Shown here one piece after another: positions 17,238 to 25,378 of a stretch of 64,000 nucleotides of DNA. The DNA comes from Phycisphaeraceae bacterium. GTDB taxonomy: Bacteria > Planctomycetota > Phycisphaerae > Phycisphaerales > UBA1924. Position 1 is the stretch's first letter; every line of letters begins with the position of its first letter. The translations under genes were made by a program, and so were the position numbers. The stretch is taken from the NCBI GenBank assembly GCA_019636655.1, contig JAHBXB010000002.1, positions 632,537 through 696,536 of the forward strand, read 5' to 3'. Below the pieces are notes generated by a model that saw nothing but the letters and a program-made list of their open reading frames with translations, ran no database searches and was not told the origin of the DNA.

Positions 17238-18382
17238 GCGTCCGCCTCCCTCAATCGCCGCTCGATCGCGGCCTTGATCGCCCCGGCCGTCTGAGTGTAC
17301 ACGTGCGGCGGAAGGCCCATCGGGTCATCGATCTCCCGCCCGTCCGGGTCGAGGAGGGCGGTCTTCGCGTCGGCCTCCGGGTCCAGGGAGAGCACGGCCC
17401 GCAGGTGGGACGTCGTCATGACATAGATCACATTGGCCTGCGCAATCAGCCCGCGGGTCAGGGGACGGGAGCCGCGGAGCATCGACGAATCGACCCCGAG
17501 CGAATCCAGGGCCGCAACCGCCTCCCGGGTGGGCCTCGCGCCGGTCGTCGCCCCCGTGCCGGCGGACAGCACCACGGTCTTCTCCCCCGCCGCGACCCCG
17601 ACCCCCCGGCCGATCAGGTCGTCGGCAATCGCCTCGGCCATCGGGCTGCGGCAGGTGTTGCCGGAGCAGACAAAAAGGATGGTCCGCTGCATCTGCTTGG
17701 CCACGAAACGCTCCTCGTACGCCCCCTCCCGCACCACCTCGTATCCGCCCGCGGCAGGCAGGCGGAGCACCGTCGCCGGACGCGATCCGGGCAGGCCGTC
17801 ATCGAGGACGTACGTTACGTCCGCCCCGAGTTCGGCAGCCGCCCGGGCGGCATCGTCAGCACTCGTCGCAAACCGCCCCGGCCCCACTGGCATCTCCGCG
17901 ACCAAGAGAGACCCGCGCGCCTCGGAAAGCACCCGGGCCGCGGCGGGGTGGCGGATGCGCCAGATCGCGGCCTCGGGCCCCCGATCCGCCACGATGGTTC
18001 CGCCAAAGGCCTCGCGGACGCGATTGGCCATCGGGTCCGGCACCGGAAGCAGGACCACGACCGGCCCCGGGCTAAGCCGACGAACCACCCTCTTCTGGGA
18101 AGGCCGCAGCCCTGAAGTCACGCCAGCCACAATCTCGTCGTCGTCGGCGCTGCCGGGGTTCGCCGCGGCCACCGCTGTCGGATCTCGCTCGCGGCGAGCC
18201 CGATCGACCACCCCCCGCAGGGCCGCCGCGGATCCTCCCCCGGCGAGGGCAGCAATGGCATACACCCCGTCGGTCGGGATCACGATGCACCCCCCGGCAA
18301 GCGCGGTAACAGCCTCGGAGATCGCGCTGGAACGCTGCGAGGCGGTCATCGTTCGCAGAATGGCCGCCGGGGTCGCCCTCAT
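17234..18382 (-). CDS. Sua5/YrdC-like domain fused to a YwlE-like protein-arginine phosphatase
   Basis: A 382-residue fusion. Residues ~15-215 resemble Sua5/YrdC (VIPTDGVYAI, SPGPVVVLL, GSRPATVLRL) but lack the family's K-x-R and YGL signatures, so threonylcarbamoyl-AMP synthase activity is doubtful. Residues ~232-382 are a low-molecular-weight phosphatase: P-loop CSGNTCRSP with Cys239 and Arg245, and the general-acid Asp in IDDPMG (~353). The Thr at 243 (N-T-C) is the residue that gives B. subtilis YwlE its phospho-arginine specificity; tyrosine phosphatases usually have Ile there. The ATG at 18382 is fixed by a TTGAAC-N17-CATACT promoter ending 6 bases upstream. In Bacillus ywlC, ywlE and ywlF(rpiB) are neighbours in the same order; here the first two are one gene, overlapping rpiB by 4 bases. 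Confidence 0.85.
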   Translation of the reverse strand: MRATPAAILRTMTASQRSSAISEAVTALAGGCIVIPTDGVYAIAALAGGGSAAALRGVVDRARRERDPTAVAAANPGSADDDEIVAGVTSGLRPSQKRVVRRLSPGPVVVLLPVPDPMANRVREAFGGTIVADRGPEAAIWRIRHPAAARVLSEARGSLLVAEMPVGPGRFATSADDAARAAAELGADVTYVLDDGLPGSRPATVLRLPAAGGYEVVREGAYEERFVAKQMQRTILFVCSGNTCRSPMAEAIADDLIGRGVGVAAGEKTVVLSAGTGATTGARPTREAVAALDSLGVDSSMLRGSRPLTRGLIAQANVIYVMTTSHLRAVLSLDPEADAKTALLDPDGREIDDPMGLPPHVYTQTAGAIKAAIERRLREADA

Positions 18383-18388
18383 ACCGGG

Positions 18389-18417
18389 AGTATGGACGTC
18401 CCGGGGGCGAAGTTCAA
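18389..18417 (-). promoter_or_regulatory. sigma-70-type leaderless promoter of the Sua5-phosphatase/rpiB operon
   Basis: On the minus strand TTGAAC (18417-18412), a 17-base spacer and CATACT (18394-18389) stand 6 bases before the ATG at 18382. Both boxes and the spacing fit a housekeeping promoter. The predicted transcript would start at the initiation codon, and no Shine-Dalgarno sequence is present. Confidence 0.65.
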
Positions 18418-18656
18418 AGGCGAACCATATATACTCCGAACACGTGTCGCTGGGCGATACTGTGTACTCTTTGGTAAGGTTCCCCGGTACGGGGATCATC
18501 GCCGCGTTCGCGGACGAATAGGTCGGCGCAGCACACGCCGGACCGCCAGGCGGCGGAGCGTCCCCGGTTGGGTGGGCTGGTTGGTTCCGGCGTACCGGGC
18601 CGACGGTTGCGGCTTCAACACTGGCGTGTGTGGTGGCGTACAGGAGCAAGGGCACA

Positions 18657-19715
18657 ATGGCACACGGCAAGGGTTCGGATTCGCTCCGCGGGTTCACGAT
18701 CGTTGAGTTGCTGGTCGTGATCCTGATCATCGGGGTCGTGGTCGCGCTGGTCTTCCCGGCGATCACCGGATCTCAGCGGGCCGCAAAGAAGGTTGCCACA
18801 ACGGCGATGCTTGCGGACCTGTCATCCGCCGCGTCGGCGTTCTCGATCGACAACAAGCGCACCCCGGGGTACTTCACGACGGCGGACATGGGCGATCAGG
18901 CCAACGTCGATCGCGGGTTCACGGGGATGAACAACGTGCTGCTCGACCTGGCTGGCGGGATCGTTGCTGCCGGGGGCGGCGGGCCGGGCGCGGGCGACAT
19001 CGTCGTGGTCGGACCGACGGCGGCCAAGACCGTCACCGTTGACGTGGGCCGCATCGGCGCCACGGGCGGGAACCAGAAGGCCTACTACTCGCCCCCGGCC
19101 AAGAACTGGGTCGTCAACGGTCTTGTGGCGCAGAAGCAGACCAACGTCGCCGACCACTCCAAACTCCCGGACCTCGTCGACTCCTTCGGCGACCCGATCC
19201 TGGCATGGTCCGAGGACTCGACGGCGGGGAACTCGAACTTCTCCAGCAAGGCCCGCATCGCGGGCACACCGGGCAGTTACGCCAGGTTCTACTGGGCGGA
19301 GAACGCGGCCTTCCTCCAGGCAACGAACCTTGGCAGACTGGGTAAGACCCAGGCGTACACCGCTGCGAATACTCCGAGCAGCCTTCTCGGCGGCGGCCGG
19401 TCCGATGTGGACCTGGCGACCTCCCTCGCAGGCCTGCTGGGTAACCCGGCGTTCCCCGAGTCGACGGCCGCGGGCGTGGCTCCGAAGCCGGCCGCGGCTC
19501 GCGGCGGGCTGGTGTTCCACTCGGCCGGTGCTGACGGGTTTTACGTTGGGACCACGGACGACGGCGGCAAGTTCGCCGCGTCCAATGCGGGGCCTTTCAC
19601 GCCGAACACGCTGGCGTACAACAACCCGGTCGCGACCCAGGCCGGGCAGGCCCAGGTCGATGCAATGTCTCGCTTTGACGACATCATCTTCAAGGGCGAC
19701 GGCAGCGGCGGCTGA
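18657..19715 (+). CDS. type II secretion/type IV pilin-like (pseudopilin) protein
   Basis: A 352-residue protein beginning with a short basic leader, the prepilin cleavage site G-FTIVE and a ~20-residue hydrophobic helix (LLVVILIIGVVVAL). A prepilin peptidase would cut after the Gly and methylate the Phe. AGGAG at 18642-18646 supports the ATG at 18657, although the frame opens slightly earlier. The body is Gly/Ala/Asn-rich and unlike major pilins; planctomycetes carry many such large prepilin-like proteins of unknown role. It is followed by a perfect intrinsic terminator, so it is probably a single-gene transcript. Confidence 0.88.
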   Translation: MAHGKGSDSLRGFTIVELLVVILIIGVVVALVFPAITGSQRAAKKVATTAMLADLSSAASAFSIDNKRTPGYFTTADMGDQANVDRGFTGMNNVLLDLAGGIVAAGGGGPGAGDIVVVGPTAAKTVTVDVGRIGATGGNQKAYYSPPAKNWVVNGLVAQKQTNVADHSKLPDLVDSFGDPILAWSEDSTAGNSNFSSKARIAGTPGSYARFYWAENAAFLQATNLGRLGKTQAYTAANTPSSLLGGGRSDVDLATSLAGLLGNPAFPESTAAGVAPKPAAARGGLVFHSAGADGFYVGTTDDGGKFAASNAGPFTPNTLAYNNPVATQAGQAQVDAMSRFDDIIFKGDGSGG

Positions 19716-19748
19716 TCGCACGCGGTTCCGAACTCCAATGCAACATTC

Positions 19749-19775
19749 GAGCCGGCCGGCGGGCCGGCTCTTTTT
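19749..19775 (+). terminator. Rho-independent terminator after the pseudopilin gene
   Basis: A perfect 9-base stem, GAGCCGGCC (19749-19757) with GGCCGGCTC (19762-19770), a 4-base GGCG loop, and five T residues immediately after. It sits 34 bases beyond the stop codon. Confidence 0.9.
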
Positions 19776-19803
19776 CTGCGCCCGAGTCACTTGACGTTCC
19801 CCT

Positions 19804-22494
19804 GTGGATCCGGGATCGTCTGGCCCCGTGGGCGGCATGCCGAGCGTGCATTCGTGGGCCGATTCCGCCGGCGCAGCGCCGGGGCGAAGTGCGCCCGCGC
19901 GCCGGTCGCTGGTAGCACTCGCTGCGTTTGCAACGGGCCTCGTGTTGGCACGGGGCATCCCGACGGTCCCTGCCTCGGCGTGGTTCGCGGTCGCATGCGG
20001 GGCGATGGCCGCGGCGAGTGCGCTCGGATGGCGAGTCGGCGCGCCGCGGGCCGCGCTCTCGGCGTGGGCCTGCCGCGCCGCGCTGGTCGCCGCGGCGGTT
20101 GCCTTCGGTGCCGGATGGCTGGACGCACGGGTTTCCCAATCGCCCGCAGGATCGCTCGCGGCGCTGCTCGCCACGGGCGATGACACCGATGGCGAAGACG
20201 AATCGCGGCCCGTGATCGTGACCATAGAAGGGATCGTGGCGGCGCCGGCCCGTGCCGAGCCGCCGATCCGTGGGGCGCTCGCCGAGTTCGCATCGACGCC
20301 GCCCTCTCGGCTCCAGACCATCGAGATCGCGGTGTACGCGGCGATCTCGGATTCGGGCCCGCAGCACGCCTCGGGCTCCGTCCTTGTGCGGGGACCCCGC
20401 GAGGCCATCTCGCCGCTGCCGGTCGGCTCCGCGGTGCGCGTGACGGGCGAGTTCCTCCCCATCGAGCACGCACGCAACCCGGGCCAAGTGGACCGCGCCC
20501 TGATCGCGGCCCAGGAGGGGATCGCCGGGACGATCACGTCGCCCGATGCATCGCTCCTTGCTCCGGCAGAACTGCCCGTCCCCGCCTCGGCCAGACTCGG
20601 CGAGCTCTGGTCCCGCGTGATCTGGAGGCTTCGATCCGGCGCCGCATCGGCGCTCGACGCGGCGCTCGCGGATACGGGCGATCCCGGGACCGCCCGCACG
20701 ACTCGGCAGCGCGGCGTGCTCCGCGCCCTGCTGCTGGGGGACTACGACCCCGCGGCCGGGGACGTGACCTCCGCGTTCACGCGCCAGGGGCTCGTGCACC
20801 TGCTGGCCATCTCCGGGTTCCACCTTGTCGTCATGGCCGCGGTGGCGATGTCGCTACTGCGGCTCCTGGGCGACCTTGGGTGGCTCGAGCCGGCGATCAC
20901 CGCGTCGCTCGTGCTGCTGTACCTCCTGGTCGTGCCCGCCCACGCGCCGGTGCTCCGCGCCGGCATCACGGTCCTGGCCATCCTCCTCGCGCAGGCGATG
21001 GGACGCCGCTACGACCCGCTGAGCGTGCTGGGGTGGACGGCGATCGCGCTGCTGCTGTGGCGTCCGCTGGACCTGTGGTCGCTGGGGTGGCAGCTGAGTT
21101 TCGGCATCGTCGGATCGCTGCTGTGGCTCGGCCGCGACGCCCACGGGCTGCTCTTTGGATCCCCCCTCAAGGGGACCGTTCCCACCCGGCACAAGACCCA
21201 GCTCGGCGCGGCGGCGGCGTGGGCGATGGCGGCCCTCTCCCGCCTGCTGGCCACCAGCCTGCTCTGCTGGGCCGTGGCGGCGCCGGCCATCGCGCTGCAC
21301 GCGGGCCTGCTCAGCCCCCTGGCCGCCGTCACGGGGCTGGTCGTGCTCCCGCTGATCGTCCTGATGATGTGGATCGGGTACGCGGCGGTCGTGCTCGCGC
21401 TCGTCTCGCCGGCGGCGGCCCATCCGCTCGGATCGGTGCTGGCATGGCTGGCCGACCAGACCGTCGCGATGGTCATGGCGCTTGATTCGATTCCCGGACT
21501 GGTCGTGCGCTTGCCGAGCGTGAGCGTGGCCTGGACGTTCGCCGCGACAGGGCTGGCGCTCGCCTGGTTCCGGTTCGGGCGTACACGGTTCAGATTTCTC
21601 GCGCTGGCATCGATCGTGGTCGGCGCGTGGTTCGCGGGCGAGGCGCTGCTGGGTCCGCGACTGGCCGCCTCCGGGTGGCTGGGACGCACCGTGCTCTCGG
21701 TCGGTGTCCTCGACGTCGGCGATGGATCGTGCACCCTGATCCGGTCCGGGTCGGACAGCGTCCTGGTCGACTGCGGCTCATCGCGCACGGGGATCGGAGA
21801 GCGGGAGATCCCGAGGTCGCTCCGCGCCCTCGGCTCGGCGCGCGTCGGCACGCTCGTGCTCACCGGATCCGACATGGCCCGCGTGGCAGGCTCCGTCGAC
21901 CTCTTCGACACAACGGGGGTGCGCACCCTGGTCGTCGGCGAGACCTTCAACCGCGTGGCGACGCTGATGCCAGGCTCGACCCCCGCCGCGGTGCTGCGGG
22001 CGGCAAGAGAACGCGGGATCCGCGTCCACACCGTCGCCGCGGGAGACCGGATCCAACTCGGGCGAGCCACCCTCGAGATCGTGTCGCCCGCGCGCGGCTC
22101 CGCGGTGCTCGATGGCGAGGATGGCTCGCTGGTGGTGGTCGCCGTCGTCGAGACCGACGCCGGCCCCCGGCACGCGGCGGTGATGCGCGGCGTCGGCGAC
22201 GCGACGGCCCGGTCGCTCCTCCAATCCGGCGCCATCCCGCACCCCGACCTGCTCGTGCTCGGGACCCGCACCAGGGCCAAGGAGGCGACCGGGGCGCTCC
22301 TGCGTTCCCTCGGGGCGCCCGCGACGATCATCTCGACCGGCCGCACCCAGGTAGGCCGGCGCGGCGCCTCGTCGCTGTTGTCATCACTCCCTCACGCCCG
22401 GGTGTGGACAACCGCGCGGCACGGCGCGATCGAGGCGCGGTTCGACCGCGATGGAAGCATCGGGGTTGTCCCTCTGGTTCGCACCCGGGAGTAA
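19804..22494 (+). CDS. comEC: ComEC/Rec2-family DNA-uptake channel with a degenerate C-terminal hydrolase domain
   Basis: An 896-residue polytopic membrane protein. Order: N-terminal helices, an OB-like domain (~130-240), the competence domain with LVHLLAISGFHLVVMA at ~320 and many membrane helices to ~610, then a beta-lactamase-like domain (~630-890). ComEC carries incoming DNA through the inner membrane. The C-terminal domain keeps the VGVLDVGDGSCTLI start, but the metal-binding T-H-x-H-x-D-H motif is replaced by TGSDMARV and the later HHGS motif is also gone, so it should not be an active nuclease. GTG at 19804 and ATG at 19837 are both possible starts; the first Shine-Dalgarno-like signal is weak. 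Confidence 0.85.
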   Translation: MDPGSSGPVGGMPSVHSWADSAGAAPGRSAPARRSLVALAAFATGLVLARGIPTVPASAWFAVACGAMAAASALGWRVGAPRAALSAWACRAALVAAAVAFGAGWLDARVSQSPAGSLAALLATGDDTDGEDESRPVIVTIEGIVAAPARAEPPIRGALAEFASTPPSRLQTIEIAVYAAISDSGPQHASGSVLVRGPREAISPLPVGSAVRVTGEFLPIEHARNPGQVDRALIAAQEGIAGTITSPDASLLAPAELPVPASARLGELWSRVIWRLRSGAASALDAALADTGDPGTARTTRQRGVLRALLLGDYDPAAGDVTSAFTRQGLVHLLAISGFHLVVMAAVAMSLLRLLGDLGWLEPAITASLVLLYLLVVPAHAPVLRAGITVLAILLAQAMGRRYDPLSVLGWTAIALLLWRPLDLWSLGWQLSFGIVGSLLWLGRDAHGLLFGSPLKGTVPTRHKTQLGAAAAWAMAALSRLLATSLLCWAVAAPAIALHAGLLSPLAAVTGLVVLPLIVLMMWIGYAAVVLALVSPAAAHPLGSVLAWLADQTVAMVMALDSIPGLVVRLPSVSVAWTFAATGLALAWFRFGRTRFRFLALASIVVGAWFAGEALLGPRLAASGWLGRTVLSVGVLDVGDGSCTLIRSGSDSVLVDCGSSRTGIGEREIPRSLRALGSARVGTLVLTGSDMARVAGSVDLFDTTGVRTLVVGETFNRVATLMPGSTPAAVLRAARERGIRVHTVAAGDRIQLGRATLEIVSPARGSAVLDGEDGSLVVVAVVETDAGPRHAAVMRGVGDATARSLLQSGAIPHPDLLVLGTRTRAKEATGALLRSLGAPATIISTGRTQVGRRGASSLLSSLPHARVWTTARHGAIEARFDRDGSIGVVPLVRTRE

Positions 22495-22510
22495 GCGCCG
22501 CGACCGAGAC

Positions 22511-24544
22511 TCAGTGCGTCGCCGCGTCCAGCTCGGCCTTCGCGTTGTCGTCGGGCATCTTCGACCGAACCGAGTCGGCAAACGACCGCGCCGCGCCGGG
22601 GCCCTGCACGAGCCGGATCGCCCTCGCCGCCTCCGCCGCGTCACGCGCGATCTGCTCCGGCCGGAGCGACAACTTGATCAGTTCCACCTCGGAGGTCCGC
22701 AGCGTGCTCATCGTCGGTGCCAGCGTCTGCCACACGATGTCGCGCACGAGGGGGACCTGGTCAAGCCGCCCGGCGTCCGCGATGATCCGCGCCGCCTGCA
22801 GCGTCTCGTTGAACCGCCCGGCCAGGTACGCCGGAACGATCCCCGCCAGGGCCACATCCACATCGACGGCGCTCGCATCGTCGCTCAGGAGCGAGACGAG
22901 CAGCCGCGCCGCGTCATCCCCCCGCCCTGCCAGGGAAAGGGCCGTCATGGCGTCGGCGAACTTGCGGCTCTTGATGGCCGGGGCCACCTGGTCCTGCACG
23001 TTCGCAGCGCCCTCGAGCGGAACATCGGTGGATTCGTTCCGTTTGGCCGGCGGCCCGAAGGTGATCAGCGGGTCGCCGACGACCGCGATCTTCCACACGG
23101 GCGCGACATCGAGCCGCCCCGCCACGCCCCATGGGAACCCCGCCAGCAGTCGCTTGGCCATCAGCGGTGTCGGCACGAACGCCTGCAGGAACGGCTCGTG
23201 CACCGAGCCGATGTAGGCGTACGCCCCGTGGTCGATCCACCGCCCCCCCACTCCCGCCCGCTGCCCGGGCCGCATCAGCGACCAGGAGTGCACGAAGTGC
23301 ACCATCGCTGGGTGGGCGAGCACGGGCGCATCGCCGGCAAAGCCCTTGCCGGGCTTGAGATCGAAGTAGTCCCAGTACCCAGACGAGTTGACGAAGACCA
23401 GGTCGCAGTCAAGCCCGCCGCGGTAGGCGCCGTCCTTCTCGTCCGCGTTGGCGCCGCGCACGCGTCCCGCCGCGCTGCGACGAAAATCCTCGATGCCCTG
23501 GCGGCCGCTGTCGTTGACCATCGACTTGATGCCGGCCTTCTCCAGCTCCGTCGCCGCGGCCGTGCAGTCGAACGCGTTCCAGGGGGCGGAATCGTCGTAG
23601 CCGTCAAACAGCCACGCCCGGCTCGGCTGCAGGAACAACCCGCACATCCCGCGGTACGCCGCCCGCGGCTCGGAGCCGAACACCTGCCCGGCCCACGCCC
23701 ACCTCGCGCCGCGCTGGCCCTCGAGCGAGCGGCCCACCAGGTCGGTCGTCGCCAGCCGCTCGCGCTGGTCGCCGGCCGGGAGCGCGGCCTTCGCCGGGAC
23801 GTCCATGCAGAGCGTGACCGCGTCGATGTCGTCGCCCAGCGCGCTCCAGCGATACCCGGTCGCCTCGAGCCCCTTCTCGATCGCGGCGCTCAGCGAATCG
23901 ATCTCGCTCAGCGGCGCATCATGGTCGACGCCGCCGCGAGGAACATCGGCCCAGATGATCGGCTCGCCCCGCCCCGCCGCGATCGCCAGCGCCGCGGTCC
24001 ACGCGGGATCCCGCGTCGACGAGACCACAACCCCCGGCGGCACAAACCCCAGGTGCTTCCATTGAGCGGCAAGCCCCGTCGCGTCCGCGGCGCCCCAGGC
24101 CCGTGCCACGGCGTCGGCCACCGCCGCCTCGCGTGCCGCGGGCTCCTCAGGGAAGCCCGCCGAATCGGCCGGGCGCTTCCACCGCACCACCCTGGTTGGC
24201 TTGAACGCCCTGACAAACCTCGCGATGTCCTCTCGCGCGGTAAAACTCCCGTCGTCGATCAGCACGGGGAACCGGCTCGCGAGCGACCACGACCCGATCG
24301 CCGCCACGTACGACGCGGCATCGGGCACCAGGACGACCACGGGCGTGACCGCCAGTTGCCGTCTCGCAAACTCGACCCTCGCCCCGAGCCGCACTTGAGG
24401 CGGCAGGCTGTCAATGCTGATCTGCTGCCCGTCGGCCGGCGGAGCGGGCGGAGTGGCGGGGCCGGGTGAATCGGGGGGCTGGCCCACGACCGCCACGCAG
24501 GGAGCCACCAACAACACCGCCGCCCAGGCATGGAGCATGGCCAT
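22511..24544 (-). CDS. exported protein of unknown function, C25/TIGR03790-like C-terminal half
   Basis: A 677-residue protein with an N-terminal signal peptide (cleavage near VVGQ). The N-terminal half has alternating hydrophobic strands. A central region has GAYAYIGSVHEPFLQAF followed by LAGFPWG and VVGDPLITF, the order seen in gingipain-like (C25) and TIGR03790-type secreted proteins, where a G-A-x-x-x-I-G-x-x-x-E-P segment precedes W-x-x-x-x-x-G-D-P-L. No catalytic Cys-His pair was identified with confidence. The last ~170 residues are helical and repeat-like. A TAGACT box lies 5 bases before the ATG, suggesting a leaderless transcript. Function unknown. Confidence 0.65.
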   Translation of the reverse strand: MAMLHAWAAVLLVAPCVAVVGQPPDSPGPATPPAPPADGQQISIDSLPPQVRLGARVEFARRQLAVTPVVVLVPDAASYVAAIGSWSLASRFPVLIDDGSFTAREDIARFVRAFKPTRVVRWKRPADSAGFPEEPAAREAAVADAVARAWGAADATGLAAQWKHLGFVPPGVVVSSTRDPAWTAALAIAAGRGEPIIWADVPRGGVDHDAPLSEIDSLSAAIEKGLEATGYRWSALGDDIDAVTLCMDVPAKAALPAGDQRERLATTDLVGRSLEGQRGARWAWAGQVFGSEPRAAYRGMCGLFLQPSRAWLFDGYDDSAPWNAFDCTAAATELEKAGIKSMVNDSGRQGIEDFRRSAAGRVRGANADEKDGAYRGGLDCDLVFVNSSGYWDYFDLKPGKGFAGDAPVLAHPAMVHFVHSWSLMRPGQRAGVGGRWIDHGAYAYIGSVHEPFLQAFVPTPLMAKRLLAGFPWGVAGRLDVAPVWKIAVVGDPLITFGPPAKRNESTDVPLEGAANVQDQVAPAIKSRKFADAMTALSLAGRGDDAARLLVSLLSDDASAVDVDVALAGIVPAYLAGRFNETLQAARIIADAGRLDQVPLVRDIVWQTLAPTMSTLRTSEVELIKLSLRPEQIARDAAEAARAIRLVQGPGAARSFADSVRSKMPDDNAKAELDAATH

Positions 24545-24549
24545 AGAGG

Positions 24550-24555
24550 AGTCTA
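24550..24555 (-). promoter_or_regulatory. -10 box of a predicted leaderless promoter for the exported protein gene
   Basis: TAGACT on the minus strand, 5 bases before the ATG at 24544. There is no clear -35 box. Confidence 0.4.
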
Positions 24556-24598
24556 CGTCCGGTGGACCGCGATGTTCCGAACAATGGCCGAGCGACGG

Positions 24599-24868
24599 CT
24601 ACAGCGATTCCTTCATCTGCGTCGCCGGCTTGAACGTGCAGGTCGTCGACGCCTTGATCTCGATGGGCTGCTTCGTCGCGGGGTTGATCCCCTGCCGGGC
24701 CCCGCGGTGCTTCTTGGCGAAGGTGCCGAACCCGGCAATGGCCACCTTGTCGTCCCGCTTCACGCCCAGGGAGATGCAATCCAGCACCGTCTCGAGGGCC
24801 TTCTGAGCCTCGGGACGGCTCACCTTCAACTCCGACGCCACCGCCTCGATCAAGTCGCCTTTGTTCAC
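24599..24868 (-). CDS. HU-family histone-like DNA-binding protein
   Basis: An 89-residue protein with the full HU/IHF fold. It starts NKGDLIEAVA, and GFGTFAKKHRGARQGINPATK matches the GFGxF-x4-R-x4-G-x-NP core that inserts into the DNA minor groove. The start is GTG at 24868, fixed by AAGGAG on the minus strand at 24880-24875 with a 6-base gap. HU bends and compacts DNA as a dimer. It is divergent from clpS. Confidence 0.93.
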   Translation of the reverse strand: MNKGDLIEAVASELKVSRPEAQKALETVLDCISLGVKRDDKVAIAGFGTFAKKHRGARQGINPATKQPIEIKASTTCTFKPATQMKESL

Positions 24869-25004
24869 ACGTCACTCCTTTATTCCGGCCCGGCCCGGGA
24901 GGCGCGGTCCGTCGCGCCGGTCCCGGAGGGGCTCGGTGCACAATAGATCTCCAACGCCGCAAGTCCAGCCTCCGCGGCAAGGCCCACCGCGGGCGCCGCC
25001 GGCT

Positions 25005-25010
25005 TAGCAT
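25005..25010 (+). promoter_or_regulatory. -10 box of a predicted leaderless promoter for clpS
   Basis: TAGCAT ends 5 bases before the GTG start at 25016. No Shine-Dalgarno sequence precedes the start. Confidence 0.4.
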
Positions 25011-25015
25011 TCCCC

Positions 25016-25378
25016 GTGGCCCAGGCCCAATCGACCAAGCCGGCGCCCCGACCGAAACTCGATCCCGAGCAGCCCAGGCTCTGGAACGTGGTGCTCCTCA
25101 ACGACGAGGAGCACACCTACGAGTACGTCATCAAGATGGTCCAGGAACTCTTCGCCCACCCCGTTGAGAAGGCGTTCAAGATCGCCAAGACCGTCGACAC
25201 CGACGGCCGCGCCGTCTGCCTGACCACCCACCGCGAGCACGCCGAACTCAAGCAGGAGCAGGTCCACGCCTACGGGCGCGACCCGCTCATGGTCGAGAGC
25301 AAGGGCTCCATGTCCTGCATCATCGAGCCCGCGGACCTCGGCAGCGACGACGACGAAGACCGGGACGCCGACCGTTGA
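25016..25378 (+). CDS. clpS: ATP-dependent Clp protease adaptor ClpS
   Basis: A 120-residue N-degron adaptor that delivers substrates with Leu/Phe/Tyr/Trp N-termini to the ClpA or ClpC unfoldase. The core WNVVLLNDEEHTYEYVI, VDTDGRAVCLTTHREHAELK and the closing KGSMSCIIEPA strand are conserved. The D-D/E-x-H-T-x-x-Y/F-V pocket is intact. An Asp-rich tail follows. The start is GTG. The stop overlaps the TTG start of the next gene (TTGA). No Clp unfoldase or protease gene is in the window. Confidence 0.93.
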   Translation: MAQAQSTKPAPRPKLDPEQPRLWNVVLLNDEEHTYEYVIKMVQELFAHPVEKAFKIAKTVDTDGRAVCLTTHREHAELKQEQVHAYGRDPLMVESKGSMSCIIEPADLGSDDDEDRDADR

